From Microbulbifer guangxiensis (GTDB lineage Bacteria; Pseudomonadota; Gammaproteobacteria; Pseudomonadales; Cellvibrionaceae): a stretch of DNA of 64,000 nucleotides. The position numbers and the translations under genes are program-made. Position 1 is the stretch's first letter. Every line of letters begins with the position of its first letter. The notes beneath the pieces were generated by a model. That model made no database searches, was not told where the DNA came from, and saw only the letters and a program-made list of their open reading frames with translations. Location: assembly GCF_021729075.1 (NCBI RefSeq), contig NZ_JAJSAQ010000006.1:1-64000 (forward strand), read 5' to 3'. Below, piece after piece: positions 6,843 to 16,575 of the stretch.

Positions 6843-9800
6843 ATGACCGCCTCTGCCGACGACAAGCTCGCGAACGAACACTCCCGGAATGACCTGGCCG
6901 CCCTTGCCATCCGGCGCCCGGTACTGGTGCTGGTACTGAACCTGCTGATCGCCATCGCCGGTATCGCCGCCTTTACCGCGGTAGAAGTGCGCGAATTGCC
7001 GGATGTGGATGTTCCCGTGGTTTCAGTGCGGGGCGAGATGCGCGGTGCTTCACCGGAGACCATGGACGCCGAGGTCACCAGCATCGTCGAGGGCGCGATT
7101 GCACGGGTATCCGGTATCCGCACCATCGAGTCCTCCAGCGAAGAGAACAATTTCCGCATCCATGTGGAGTTCAACTCCAATGTCGACCTCGATACTGCCG
7201 CCGCCGATGTACGTGAGGCCGTCAGCCAGGCGCAGCGGGAGCTGCCCGATGACGTGGAGCGGCTGATGGTGGTCAAGGCCGCGGACCGGCCGGAACCGGT
7301 CATGCACCTGGCGGTGACCAGTGACCAGCTGCGCGACGAGGCCCTCACCTACATCATCGAGAAGGACATCGTCCCGGAGCTGATCTCGATTTCCGGCGTG
7401 GCCGATGTACCGATTTCCGGCCAGCGCCAGCGGGTACTGCGGGTAGTGCTGGATCCACTGCGGCTAACCAGCTTCGGGCTCTCTGTGAGCGATGTGGCTG
7501 CCGTGCTCGAGCAGGCGCCGCTGGATGTGCCCTCCGGTAGCTTCCGCTCCGAGGACCAGCAGTTACTGGTGCGCACCGACGCGTCGACGGTCACCGAGGA
7601 GCAGGTACGCAACATCATTATCAGCGGGCAGACCCGGGTGGGCGATGTCGCCCATGTGGCGTTCGGCCCCGAGGACGTACAGTCGCTGGTGTACCTGAAC
7701 GACCGCCCGGTAATCGGGCTCGGTATCGTGCGCCAGGCACAGAGCAACACCATCGAGATCAGCGCCGCCGTAAGCCGGGCCGCCGAGCGACTGAACGAGC
7801 GCTTCGACAACCTGGATATCACCGTCACCGAGGACCGCGCCGTGTTCATCCGCGGCTCGGTGACCGAAGTGGTCATCAGCCTCTGTTACACCATCCTGAT
7901 AGTGGTGGCGGCAATCTGGCTGTTCTTTGGCAATATCCGCACCACCTTGGTACCCAGCACCGCCATCCCGGTCGCCCTGGTCGGCACCCTGGCCGGTATC
8001 TGGCTGATGGGGTTCTCGATCAACATCCTCACCCTGCTGGCGATCGTGCTCGCCACCGGGCTGGTGGTGGATGACGCCATCGTGGTGCTGGAAAACATCC
8101 AGCGGCGCCGGGCCCAGGGCCTCGGTGCCCGGGCGGCCGCCGTGCTGGGTACGCGCCAGGTGATCTTTGCGGTGCTGGCCACCACAGCGGTGCTGGTGAG
8201 CGTCTTTATCCCCATTGCCCTGCTGCCGAGCACTGCCGGGCGCATGTTCCGCGAGTTCGGCCTGGTGCTGGCCACGGCGGTGGCGCTGTCTTCGGTGGTG
8301 GCGCTGACCCTGGTGCCCATGCTCACCGCCCGCCTTGCCGACAGCGATGGCGAGACCCGTACCCGGCCGCTCTACGATCGGCTGGCCCGGTTCGGCGAGC
8401 GTGTCGGTGCTGCCTACCAGCGCAGCCTGGTGCTGTGCCTGCGCCATGCCCGCCTGAGCTTTGCCATCGCGCTGCTGCTGGCCATCGGCGCCGGTGGCCT
8501 TTACCTGGTACTGGGCAAGGAATTGCTGCCGCCGGAGGACCGCGGTCTGATCCGTGTGGACGCCACCGGTCCGGATGGGGTCGGGCAGAATTACATCCGC
8601 CGCCAGGCTGAGCAGATTGAAGACGTGCTGCGGCCGCTGGTGCAGCGCGGCGATGCCACCGACATCCTCACGGAAATCGGCCGCTACGACCCCAACCGCG
8701 CCCGTGTCACCCTGCCGCTGGCGCCCTGGGATGCCCGGCAGACCTCGCAACAGGACCTCACAGGGGAAATCGCCGGCCCACTGGCAGAAATCCCCGGAGC
8801 GCGCATCCGTGTCAGCAGCCCCAACAGCCTGTCCCTGCGCGGCGGTGGTGGCGGCATCGAGGTAGCCCTGGTGGGCAACGATTACGACCGCATCTACCAG
8901 GCCTCTCGGGACATGGCCCGCGCCATCGAAGACCGCCTGCCGCACCTGGGCCAGCCTGATATCAGTTACCGGCCGACCCAGCCGCAGCTGTCGATCGAGA
9001 TCGACCGCCGCCGCGCGGCGGACCTCGACGTCCCCCTGGAGAATATCGCCACTACGTTGCGCGCAGTGGTCGACGGCCTCGATGTGGTCGACCTGAACGT
9101 GGGCGACCAGGCGGTGCCGGTGATGCTCGAGGCCGCCAACACCACCGTCTCTTCACCGGAGGACCTGGTAAACCTGTACGTGAAGAGCCGCAACGGCGAC
9201 CTGCTGCCGCTGTCGAGCATGGTCAGCCTGCGCGAGGAGAGTGTCGCCGCCGAGCTGGACCGCCTGGGCCAGCGCCGCGCCATCGAGATCGACCTGGGAC
9301 TGGCTCCGGGCTACCCGCTGGCCAGTGCAGTGGACGAGCTGCGCGCGCTGGCAAAAGAGATACTGCCCGCTGACGTGGGCATCCTGTTCCTGGGTGAGGC
9401 CGAAACACTGGAAGAGAGCTCCCGGGAAGTGGCGATGACTTATGCCATTGCCGCCCTGGTGGTTTTCCTGGTGCTGTGTGCGCAGTTCGAGGGCTTCGGC
9501 AGTGCCGTGATCGTGATGACCACCGTGCCCTTCGGCCTGGCGGCAGCGGTCTACGCGCTGTTCTTCACCGGCACCACGGTCAATATCTTTTCGCAGATCG
9601 GGCTGGTGATGCTGATCGGGCTGATGGCCAAGAACGGCATCCTGCTGGTGGAGTTCGCCGACCAGTTGCGGGATCGTGGCCACAGTGTCTATGACGCCAT
9701 TACCGAGGCGGCGCGGGTGCGCCTGCGCCCGATCGCAATGACCATGCTGTCGACGGTACTGGGCGGCCTGCCCCTAATCCTGAGCAGCGGCCCTGGGGCC

Positions 9801-9926
9801 GAGGCCCGCGCAGCCATCGGCTGGGTGATGTTCGGAGGTCTCGGCCTGGCAGCGCTGTTCACCCTCTACCTGACGCCGGTGGTCTACCTAACCCTGGGCC
9901 GTTTCCACAAGCCGCGCTCGGTGTAG
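6843..9926 (+). CDS. RND efflux pump inner-membrane permease (AcrB-like, HAE1 type)
   Basis: A 1027-residue RND permease, the usual length, with two halves each having six membrane segments and a large periplasmic loop. TM4 carries the paired aspartates of the proton relay (VVDDAIVVLEN, about residues 405-415), and TM10 has the partner lysine (MAKNGILLVEFA, about 927). This is the multidrug-type relay, so export of hydrophobic compounds is more likely than metal export. It follows its adaptor gene by three bases. Its last 43 bases overlap the end of the convergent CLCA_X gene. The pump probably borrows a TolC-like channel encoded elsewhere. Confidence 0.95.
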   Translation: MTASADDKLANEHSRNDLAALAIRRPVLVLVLNLLIAIAGIAAFTAVEVRELPDVDVPVVSVRGEMRGASPETMDAEVTSIVEGAIARVSGIRTIESSSEENNFRIHVEFNSNVDLDTAAADVREAVSQAQRELPDDVERLMVVKAADRPEPVMHLAVTSDQLRDEALTYIIEKDIVPELISISGVADVPISGQRQRVLRVVLDPLRLTSFGLSVSDVAAVLEQAPLDVPSGSFRSEDQQLLVRTDASTVTEEQVRNIIISGQTRVGDVAHVAFGPEDVQSLVYLNDRPVIGLGIVRQAQSNTIEISAAVSRAAERLNERFDNLDITVTEDRAVFIRGSVTEVVISLCYTILIVVAAIWLFFGNIRTTLVPSTAIPVALVGTLAGIWLMGFSINILTLLAIVLATGLVVDDAIVVLENIQRRRAQGLGARAAAVLGTRQVIFAVLATTAVLVSVFIPIALLPSTAGRMFREFGLVLATAVALSSVVALTLVPMLTARLADSDGETRTRPLYDRLARFGERVGAAYQRSLVLCLRHARLSFAIALLLAIGAGGLYLVLGKELLPPEDRGLIRVDATGPDGVGQNYIRRQAEQIEDVLRPLVQRGDATDILTEIGRYDPNRARVTLPLAPWDARQTSQQDLTGEIAGPLAEIPGARIRVSSPNSLSLRGGGGGIEVALVGNDYDRIYQASRDMARAIEDRLPHLGQPDISYRPTQPQLSIEIDRRRAADLDVPLENIATTLRAVVDGLDVVDLNVGDQAVPVMLEAANTTVSSPEDLVNLYVKSRNGDLLPLSSMVSLREESVAAELDRLGQRRAIEIDLGLAPGYPLASAVDELRALAKEILPADVGILFLGEAETLEESSREVAMTYAIAALVVFLVLCAQFEGFGSAVIVMTTVPFGLAAAVYALFFTGTTVNIFSQIGLVMLIGLMAKNGILLVEFADQLRDRGHSVYDAITEAARVRLRPIAMTMLSTVLGGLPLILSSGPGAEARAAIGWVMFGGLGLAALFTLYLTPVVYLTLGRFHKPRSV

Positions 9927-10867
9927 TCCGCAAGGCTCGACGCGGAGTTGCAGGCGGCCCGCTGATCCATGCTCCGAGGCTCCCGCCGCTGACAACGGCG
10001 GTCGGGAGCAGCGGTGTGCCCTACCTGCACGGTGAAATGCCCCCAGGGATCCGGCTGCAACGGCTCTCGTTCCAGGCCCTCTTGTTCCAGTCGCGCCAGG
10101 TCCGCACGCAGGGCCCGGCCGAGCAGGGAAAAATACTCGCTGAAAGCGGCATTGATGCGCCGGCGGTGTTCGCCGCTCGGGTAGAGGCCCATCTTTGCCT
10201 CATCGGTGGCTTTGGTGCCGGCGACGAGGAAGTTGTTGCTGATACTGGCGTCCTGTACGAAGGCCTCGAAAGCCCGCGCACACAGCTCTGCCGGCTCGCT
10301 GTAGTAAACACAGCCATTGGCCCTGTCCACCCTGCTGGAAATCCGGAACAGCTCACTCGGCTCCTCACCCTCCTCATCCAGCATGATGGTGCGGAAGCAG
10401 GCGTACAGGCGGTCGTTGAGGGGATGAACGACCGGAGTGGCATCCCGCAGCCAGGCCTCGGAGGCAAACATGCGCTCCGGCGCATCCATAAAGGCCTTGC
10501 CGGCCAGGTAGTGGTCCAGCGCATGGAACCACTCATGGGCAATGGAGCCGGGGCCGGCATTTTTTGCCAGGGAGAAGCTCCGGGAGGCCGGCTCGTAGAA
10601 GGCGGAAATGCCCGGCCGGCCGCCGATACCGTACTGGAACGACAGGGTGCCGCGCAGCGAGATCAACAGCTCCGGCCCCTGCAGGATCGACATCAGGTCG
10701 ATGAGGGCGTCATGGAAGAGCCCGGCCGCCCGGTCCCGCTCGGCCTGCGTCACCCAGCGGCCGATACTGATGGAGCGGAAGCCAAAGGTCCTGCGCACAT
10801 CGGCAAAGGTCACCGGATGCCGGTGGCTCAGGCTCGGTCCGCGGCGATAGAACTGTCGGGATAACAC
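9884..10867 (-). CDS. CLCA_X family protein (putative metalloprotease-like)
   Basis: A 327-residue protein that I match to the CLCA_X family on its N-terminal pattern (FYRRGPSLSHRHPVTFADVRRTFGFRSISIGRWVT) and central HEWFHALDHYLAG motif (about residues 110-122). The HExxHxxxH-like arrangement, here H-E-W-F-H followed by ALDH, resembles a zinc-protease site, but no activity is known to me. There is no signal peptide. The C-terminal 40 residues after HTAAP look poorly conserved and basic, and this is the part that overlaps the RND permease gene on the other strand; the original gene may have been extended by loss of a stop. The family name is fairly sure; the function is unknown. Confidence 0.7.
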   Translation of the reverse strand: MLSRQFYRRGPSLSHRHPVTFADVRRTFGFRSISIGRWVTQAERDRAAGLFHDALIDLMSILQGPELLISLRGTLSFQYGIGGRPGISAFYEPASRSFSLAKNAGPGSIAHEWFHALDHYLAGKAFMDAPERMFASEAWLRDATPVVHPLNDRLYACFRTIMLDEEGEEPSELFRISSRVDRANGCVYYSEPAELCARAFEAFVQDASISNNFLVAGTKATDEAKMGLYPSGEHRRRINAAFSEYFSLLGRALRADLARLEQEGLEREPLQPDPWGHFTVQVGHTAAPDRRCQRREPRSMDQRAACNSASSLADYTERGLWKRPRVR

Positions 10868-10994
10868 GATAAGAGGCGCCGGCGTTCAGTGGTGAATGTG
10901 GGTGATTGTGGGTGGTTGGGTGGTTGTGGATTCCGACCTGTACATGGATACAACCCCATTGTGCAACAGTGGCCGGACAGTGGCCAGACGCCCA

Positions 10995-13505
10995 TCACTC
11001 CTGCCGCTCCGCCCCGGAACCCCAGAAACGACTTAGCCCGGTCGAGAGGGCCTCGCCATCAGGGCACAGCTGCAGCTGCCAGTGCGCCGGGTAAAGGTTG
11101 CGGTAAAACGGGTCGGTAAAGCGGCTGTCGGCCAGGACCACCACGCCGCGGTCGGACTCGGTGCGGATGACCCGCCCGGCGGTCTGCAGGACCCGGGTCA
11201 TGCCGGGGTAGCGGTAGGCGAAATCGAAGCCGCCGCCCCGCAGGTGATTACCATCGCTGTCGTAGGCCGCGCGCAAGAGTTCCTGCTCTTCGTTGAGCTG
11301 CGGCAAGCCCACCCCCACGACGATGGTGCCCACCAGCTGCTCCCCGACGTAGTCGACCCCCTCGCCGAAGACGCCCCCCATAATGGCAAAGCCCAGACTG
11401 TTGCGGGCCTCACTGAAGTGCGCGAGAAAGGCGACACGCTCCGCTTCGCTGGCCCCGGGCTTCTGCCGGACAACTTCATGCTGCGGAAACCGTGCGGCAA
11501 AGCGCTCGGCAACCTGTTGCAGAAAGCGATAGGAAGGGAAGAACACCAGGTAGTTGCCCGCCCGGCTGTGGTAAACACGGGCCACCATTTCCACCAGGGC
11601 ATCGATGGCCCCATCCCGCGCCCGGTAGCGGGTGTCCACATAGGGACAGACAAAGACCCCCAGCTGCTGTGCATCGAATGGCGAAGGTAACTGAAGGTAC
11701 GGCGCCCCCTGCTGCAGGCCCAGCTCCCGCGTCACATAGCTGGCGGGCCGCAGGGTGGCGGAAAAAGCGATCACCGCGTGGAACTGGCGGTAAACCTGGG
11801 CCAGCTGCCCGGCGGCATCCAGGCACAGCAGTTTCAGCTGCTGCTCCTGCCAGGGCGCGTCACGGTCATGCACCCGGGTCAGGCAACGATGGTGTTCCGA
11901 CGCCAGCTGATCGATGGCGAGGTAGCGATAGAGCGCCTTCAGCCAGTCGGCAATCTCGTCGGGCGCGGACTGGCCCTGCTCCCACAACTGGCTCACCGCG
12001 GCCGCCACCTTGTCGGCGGCGCGGCTGACCGCTGCGGGGCGGGATTCCGTTTCGGTGAGCGATGTCACCCAGAGCTCTGCTCCTTCCGCCGGTCGCGCTG
12101 CCAACCCACTGCCTGCCTCCCGCCGCGTGACTACCCATTTGTCCAGCGCGCGCACCAGTGACTGGATACTCCGACCCAGGCCGACATGGGCACCCCGACA
12201 GGCCTTCGATGCACGGCGACTTTCCCTGCGGCTCAGTTCGGCGCTGAACATGGCACGCGCGCGGTCACCCAGGTTGTGCGCCTCATCGATCAACAGGCCG
12301 CGGCGCTGACTCTGATCCTGCAGGACATTCAGCCGCACCAGGGGATCGAACACGTAATTGAAGTCGCACACCACCAGGTCGGCCCAGGGCAGCATCTGCA
12401 GCGACAGTTCGAACGGGCACAGCTGCAACCGGTCGGCCACCCCTGCCACCACGTCCGCGGTCAGCAGAGGTTCCCCCAACAGCGTTTCCCGCGCCTCGGG
12501 CAGGCGGTCGAAAAAGCCCCGGGTGCGCGGACAGATCCCATCGGCGTCAAGGCTGCACAGGCCCAGCGAGCAGGCACAGGTTTTATCCCGCGCGCGGATT
12601 TCCAGCAGCGACAGCTGCAGACCCTGCTGCTGTAATCTCGACACAGTCTCGCGGACGACCCCGCGCCCGGAATTCTTTGCGGTCAGGTAAACCAGCTGAT
12701 CCACATGGCCCTCCCCCACGGTCTTGATGGCCGGGAACAGGGTACTGACGGTCTTGCCGATGCCGGTGGGCGCCTCCACCACCAACTCACCGCCATCCCG
12801 CAGGCAGCGGTAGGCCGCCACCGCCAACTGCCGCTGGCCATCGCGATAATTCGCAAAGGGGAATGCCAACGTCCGCGCGGATTCACGCACCTGATCCCGG
12901 TGCTGCTGCCAGTGACGGTGCCAGCGCAGGTAGACCCCGAGGGCCTCATTGGTGAAAGCCTCCAGCTCGGGCCAGCCGAACTCCCGCAGCTCCGGATAAG
13001 TTTTCTTCTCTTTCAGGTTGTACCAGAGCATCTGCAGGGCGATGCGCCCGCCGTCGCCTGTCGCTTCGGTGCGCTGCTGCAACAGATAACAGAAACCGTA
13101 GACCTTCAGCTGCGCCCAGTGGAGCTGGCGGATCGCCTCCGGCAGTCGCTCCGGCGGGCAGTAGGTGGTTTTGATCTCCTCCAGCTGCACCGGCCGGTGC
13201 AGGTCAGTCTGCGGATGCTGGATATCGACGCGGCCGCGCAGAATGACGGTTTGCCCTTCGCACTGCCAGAACACCTGCAGCGGGTACTCGGCCTCGCTGC
13301 CGGGCGGGCGTTTCTTCTGCAGCTTCTGGTGTGCGCGGATGCCTTCCCGGGCAGAGGGGCCGCCGGGCCGTTCGCCCACCAGATCGCCGCGGCGGCAGGC
13401 GAAGGCCACCAGTGCCCCCACCGGGATCTCCAGGACAGGCAAGGCAATCTCTGCGGTCAAATCACACCCGGTCACCCCGGTCTCGCGCTCAGCCACGTCA
13501 TCCAT
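10995..13505 (-). CDS. XPD/DinG-like ATP-dependent DNA helicase with N-terminal PD-(D/E)XK nuclease-like domain
   Basis: An 836-residue superfamily 2 helicase of the Rad3/XPD/DinG group. Walker A is APTGIGKT (about residue 255) and motif II is IDEAH. Four Cys in TCACSLGLCSLDADGIC (about 365-381) fit the Fe-S cluster of this group. The N-terminal ~190 residues contain a Cas4/RecB-like nuclease pattern: GRVDI, then LEEIKTTY (D...ExK), then a Gln-containing helix (AQLKVYGFCYLL). It should unwind DNA 5' to 3' and perhaps cut it. The chosen ATG (13505) lies two bases after the stop of the FAN1-like gene, suggesting translational coupling; a GTG at 13523 is an alternative. A LexA-like box precedes the operon at 15283-15302. 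Confidence 0.85.
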   Translation of the reverse strand: MDDVAERETGVTGCDLTAEIALPVLEIPVGALVAFACRRGDLVGERPGGPSAREGIRAHQKLQKKRPPGSEAEYPLQVFWQCEGQTVILRGRVDIQHPQTDLHRPVQLEEIKTTYCPPERLPEAIRQLHWAQLKVYGFCYLLQQRTEATGDGGRIALQMLWYNLKEKKTYPELREFGWPELEAFTNEALGVYLRWHRHWQQHRDQVRESARTLAFPFANYRDGQRQLAVAAYRCLRDGGELVVEAPTGIGKTVSTLFPAIKTVGEGHVDQLVYLTAKNSGRGVVRETVSRLQQQGLQLSLLEIRARDKTCACSLGLCSLDADGICPRTRGFFDRLPEARETLLGEPLLTADVVAGVADRLQLCPFELSLQMLPWADLVVCDFNYVFDPLVRLNVLQDQSQRRGLLIDEAHNLGDRARAMFSAELSRRESRRASKACRGAHVGLGRSIQSLVRALDKWVVTRREAGSGLAARPAEGAELWVTSLTETESRPAAVSRAADKVAAAVSQLWEQGQSAPDEIADWLKALYRYLAIDQLASEHHRCLTRVHDRDAPWQEQQLKLLCLDAAGQLAQVYRQFHAVIAFSATLRPASYVTRELGLQQGAPYLQLPSPFDAQQLGVFVCPYVDTRYRARDGAIDALVEMVARVYHSRAGNYLVFFPSYRFLQQVAERFAARFPQHEVVRQKPGASEAERVAFLAHFSEARNSLGFAIMGGVFGEGVDYVGEQLVGTIVVGVGLPQLNEEQELLRAAYDSDGNHLRGGGFDFAYRYPGMTRVLQTAGRVIRTESDRGVVVLADSRFTDPFYRNLYPAHWQLQLCPDGEALSTGLSRFWGSGAERQE

Positions 13506-13507
13506 GG

Positions 13508-15178
13508 TCACGGCTGCTGCCACTCCACGTGCAGCACCCGGTGGGGAATGTGGTGGCGGGCGAAAAATGCCAGCCAGCGCAGCTGGTTCTGCTGCAGGCG
13601 GTCGCCGGGTCCCTTCACCTCCACCAGCTCATAGCTCCCCGCTGCCGGAAACAGGATCAGGTCGGGCAGACCATTGCGGTGGTGCTCGATATCGTTCAAC
13701 AGGCGCCGAAACAGCAGCTGCCAGTGTTCAGCCGGTATGCGTTCCAGCGCCTGTGTCAGCAGCGGCTCCGACAGCACCTCCCAGGCCACCAGCGGGTTGG
13801 CGATGCCCCACTTCTCGTCATAGTTGGCCCGGACACGCCGTGACAGCGACCCGCTGTCAAGTTCGGCCAGGCGTCGCTCGAACGCTTGCCGGCGCATCCG
13901 GTAAAAATCGGGGCTGCGGAAATCACTGGGTGCGACCTGAAAGGGATTGAAGAAGGCGCCGGGAACGGGTGAGAACAGGATGTCCCACACATACAGGCCC
14001 AGCACGCCCTTGAACAGGCAGTTTTCCACGTAGAAACAGCTGTCCGCCTCACCCTGCAGGTAGGCTGCCGCCAGTCGTTCAACCCGCTCCGGTTCCGCTG
14101 GCAACGCGACCGTATCCGTGGGTGGCTGGTAACGGGTTGGCGCCTCCCAGTCAGCGAGGCGTTTGGCCCGTTTTGCTGTCCGGTAGCCGAAGCTCTCGGC
14201 AAACACCTGTTCGGCCTCGTTGTCCGGTGCCGAGAGGATCTCCGAGCAGAGCGCCAGGGCTGCGTCGAATTCACCGCACTGGGCCGCAATCCGCGCCCGG
14301 CGCTCCCGGGCCGGCGGCCGGCTGCACTGCCGGTACAGTTGATCGGCTTCTTCGAGGGCCTCCAGCCGCTCCAGCTGTCGCGCCAGGGTCAGGCGCAGCC
14401 GGTCCAGGCGCCGGTGGAGCGTCGCGTCCCCGCCGATCTCCTCCGGCAGCCGCTGTGCGAGAGACTGGATCGCCGCTGCGCCCCCATCCATGGCGGCGTC
14501 CAGCTCTCCCAGGCATTCGTAGTACTGCAGGTGCCGCTCGATCTGTGCCCGGCTCTGGAATGGCAGGTGCTGCTGGTCCAGTGGATAAGCCTCGAAGCGG
14601 TACAGACCGAGGTCCCGCAGCACGTAATCGGTGAGGTCCTGGCGGAGATTGCCAAAGAAACAGAGTTTGAAGGTTTCAAAGTGCTCGGCGCACTGCACGG
14701 CCAGGATCGTTTCATCGGCCAGCAGCAATTGCAGCAGGTCGCTCTCACTATCGCCGCCCTGATCCAGGAACGCCTGCTCCAGCGCCGGGCGTTTCAATGT
14801 CTTTGGCAGCGTAGCGGGACTGGCCGCCAGCAGCTCGGCTTTCGTAAACAGGGGCAGGAGTTCGGCGGCGGGCAATACCGGGTCACACGACAACAGTCCC
14901 GCTGAGGCCAGCTGCGCTGCCGCCGCGGCAAGGTCATCGATCTCTTCATAGGCGAGTTTGCCAAGGCGAAACAGCGCCCCGGCTGATGACGACACCCCCT
15001 TGCGGGACAAGAGGCGCACATACAGCCGCTGACTGTCACTGTCGAGCCCATGAAAAGCGCGGTAAAACCCCAGCTCCCCGCCAGACAAGAGCGGCTCATA
15101 GCGGGCGACCACAAAGTCCACCAGCGCGCAAAAATTGGTCAGGTAATAGTCTGGGGCCAGTTCGACGGAGGCGGACAT
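13508..15178 (-). CDS. FAN1-type VRR-NUC domain nuclease
   Basis: A 556-residue protein with a C-terminal VRR-NUC domain (about residues 460-556). The nuclease signature is visible: GLPDLILF, then ELVEVKGPGDRLQQNQLRWLAFF, that is PD...ExK plus the following Gln helix. FAN1 nucleases trim DNA flaps and help repair interstrand crosslinks. The long N-terminal part is helical and TPR-like in its middle (about 200-330), as in bacterial FAN1 homologues. It is the first gene of a two-gene unit with the Fe-S helicase at 10995-13505, a pairing that makes sense for crosslink or stalled-fork repair. A LexA-box candidate lies 105 bases upstream of the start. Confidence 0.85.
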   Translation of the reverse strand: MSASVELAPDYYLTNFCALVDFVVARYEPLLSGGELGFYRAFHGLDSDSQRLYVRLLSRKGVSSSAGALFRLGKLAYEEIDDLAAAAAQLASAGLLSCDPVLPAAELLPLFTKAELLAASPATLPKTLKRPALEQAFLDQGGDSESDLLQLLLADETILAVQCAEHFETFKLCFFGNLRQDLTDYVLRDLGLYRFEAYPLDQQHLPFQSRAQIERHLQYYECLGELDAAMDGGAAAIQSLAQRLPEEIGGDATLHRRLDRLRLTLARQLERLEALEEADQLYRQCSRPPARERRARIAAQCGEFDAALALCSEILSAPDNEAEQVFAESFGYRTAKRAKRLADWEAPTRYQPPTDTVALPAEPERVERLAAAYLQGEADSCFYVENCLFKGVLGLYVWDILFSPVPGAFFNPFQVAPSDFRSPDFYRMRRQAFERRLAELDSGSLSRRVRANYDEKWGIANPLVAWEVLSEPLLTQALERIPAEHWQLLFRRLLNDIEHHRNGLPDLILFPAAGSYELVEVKGPGDRLQQNQLRWLAFFARHHIPHRVLHVEWQQP

Positions 15179-15814
15179 TCTCGACTGCTCAGCGCTCGGG
15201 CTGCTATCTGGGCTGCGGACTCTGTAACAGGAGAAGACCCCAGCGGCACGGCCGGACCAGGATGCCCCCCTGAACGAGGAATTACTGCATATTTATACAG
15301 GAACCGCAGGACACGGACAAACCGGTGGGACGACTGCCCGGATACCCACGGTCGCAGGATCGACCGACGGTGAAACACCCCGGGGTGACCTCCACCCTTT
15401 CCGGGGATCCCCCATCCAGCGATCAAACTGTGCACTGCTTTCCCGCCTATCTTCGAATAAAGAACAGCTGAACGGGCATAACCGCCAGATCTTTTCGTTT
15501 GGGTGGAAAATTGCTGACCACGGTCAGCACTCGCCGCATCAAAATTTCCTGACCCGGCAATATGGCCGCAGGCAGCTTGCACACCATTCCATCGAGTGAA
15601 CGGGTGTCCAGCGGAGATTGCCTGCCGATATTCACTCCCGACAGTCCAATAATAAAATCACCAGGAACGGAAATTCCGCCAGGTTCAGGCATTGACCACT
15701 TGACCGTTGAACTTCGCCCCCCGGAGAAATACCCTGAAATGTAGCTTCGCGTATGTTGAGGTGAGAAGCGACGGATCGACAAGTGCACCGACAACCAACC
15801 GAGGACCATGTTCG
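15179..15814. other. Long intergenic region between FAN1-like and peroxiredoxin genes
   Basis: About 640 bases without a recognisable gene. The left part holds the LexA-box candidate described separately. A 120-codon open frame on the minus strand (15447-15809) has no recognisable domain, although its composition is not impossible for a coding sequence. The peroxiredoxin promoter should be in the right half. This half is less GC-rich than the flanking genes. Confidence 0.4.
15283..15302 (-). promoter_or_regulatory. LexA (SOS) box candidate upstream of FAN1-like/helicase operon
   Basis: The 20 bases start TACTG and end ACAGGA with ATATTTAT in the centre. Compared with the E. coli consensus (TACTG-TATATATAT-ACAGTA) there are three differences in 20. 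The half sites CTG and CAG are spaced correctly. It sits 105 bases upstream of the FAN1-like start codon. Repression by LexA is inferred from the match, not shown. Confidence 0.6.
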
Positions 15815-16471
15815 ATGTCTTTACGCATCAATGACACCGCCCCAGACTTCAGTGCCGACAGCACCGCCGGCAAGATTTCCTTTCACGAATGGATCGGCGA
15901 CAGCTACGCAATCCTGTTTTCCCACCCGAAGGACTTTACGCCGGTCTGCACCACGGAATTTGGTGCTGTTGCCCAGCTCGCGCCAGAGTTCGAGAAGCGC
16001 AACACCAAGGTGATGGGTGTCTCTGTGGACAGCGTTGAGGAACATCAGAAGTGGAAGCGCGACATCGAGAACTTTGCCGGCGCCCCGGCCAACTTCCCGA
16101 TCATCGACGACACCTCGCTTAACGTTTCCAAGCTCTATGACATGCTGCCGGCGGATGCCTACCTCCCCGATGGCCGGACACCAGCCGATAGCGCCACAGT
16201 GCGCACAGTATTCATCATTGGTCCGGACAGGAAGATCCGCCTCACCATGTCCTACCCCATGTCAGTGGGGCGAAATTTTACCGAGATCCTGCGAGCGCTG
16301 GATGCCGTACAAGCCACTGATGGCGTACCAATCGCAACACCGGCGAACTGGGTACCCGGCCAGGACGTCATTGTCGCCCTGAGCCTGAATGATGCGCAGG
16401 CGAAAGAAAAATTCGGCAACATCGACATCAAGCTGCCCTACCTCCGCTATACCGCGGCACCGGCCAAGTAA
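15815..16471 (+). CDS. 1-Cys peroxiredoxin (Prx6-type)
   Basis: A 218-residue peroxiredoxin that reduces peroxides through a catalytic Cys. The active site reads FTPVCTTE (about residues 44-51); the PVCTTE form and the long C-terminal part (TPANWVPGQDVIV...KLPYLRYT) are typical of the Prx6 subfamily. No resolving Cys is apparent, fitting a 1-Cys mechanism. The ATG at 15815 is chosen because translation from there begins at the family's conserved N-terminus and a GAGGA precedes it by nine bases. No signal peptide, so cytoplasmic. With AhpC, AhpF and KatG in the same window it adds to a broad peroxide defence set. A hairpin at 16498-16539 lies just downstream. Confidence 0.9.
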   Translation: MSLRINDTAPDFSADSTAGKISFHEWIGDSYAILFSHPKDFTPVCTTEFGAVAQLAPEFEKRNTKVMGVSVDSVEEHQKWKRDIENFAGAPANFPIIDDTSLNVSKLYDMLPADAYLPDGRTPADSATVRTVFIIGPDRKIRLTMSYPMSVGRNFTEILRALDAVQATDGVPIATPANWVPGQDVIVALSLNDAQAKEKFGNIDIKLPYLRYTAAPAK

Positions 16472-16497
16472 GATCCAGGACCGGTCGGTGGCCGGCA

Positions 16498-16539
16498 GTG
16501 GGGCGTGGCGTGACCTGTCATACAGGTTCCGCGCCCCAC
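16498..16539. terminator. Nested hairpin after the peroxiredoxin gene
   Basis: GTGGGGCG (16498-16505) pairs with CGCCCCAC (16532-16539), and inside it ACCTGT (16513-16518) pairs with ACAGGT (16522-16527). There is no following T tract, so it may be a weak terminator, an RNA-stabilising structure or a protein site. Its position between two genes on the same strand fits a 3' end structure. Confidence 0.4.
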
Positions 16540-16575
16540 CCGTACCTACCGATCGAAAGTGCCTGAATACTTTTC

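Noticed and set aside
7563..8945. Long minus-strand open frame inside the first RND permease gene
   Set aside because: It is the antisense shadow of a high-GC gene; the translation is His/Gln-rich and disordered.
15447..15809. 120-codon minus-strand open frame in the long intergenic region, briefly considered PilZ-like
   Set aside because: The PilZ signature residues are absent and no ribosome site is visible.
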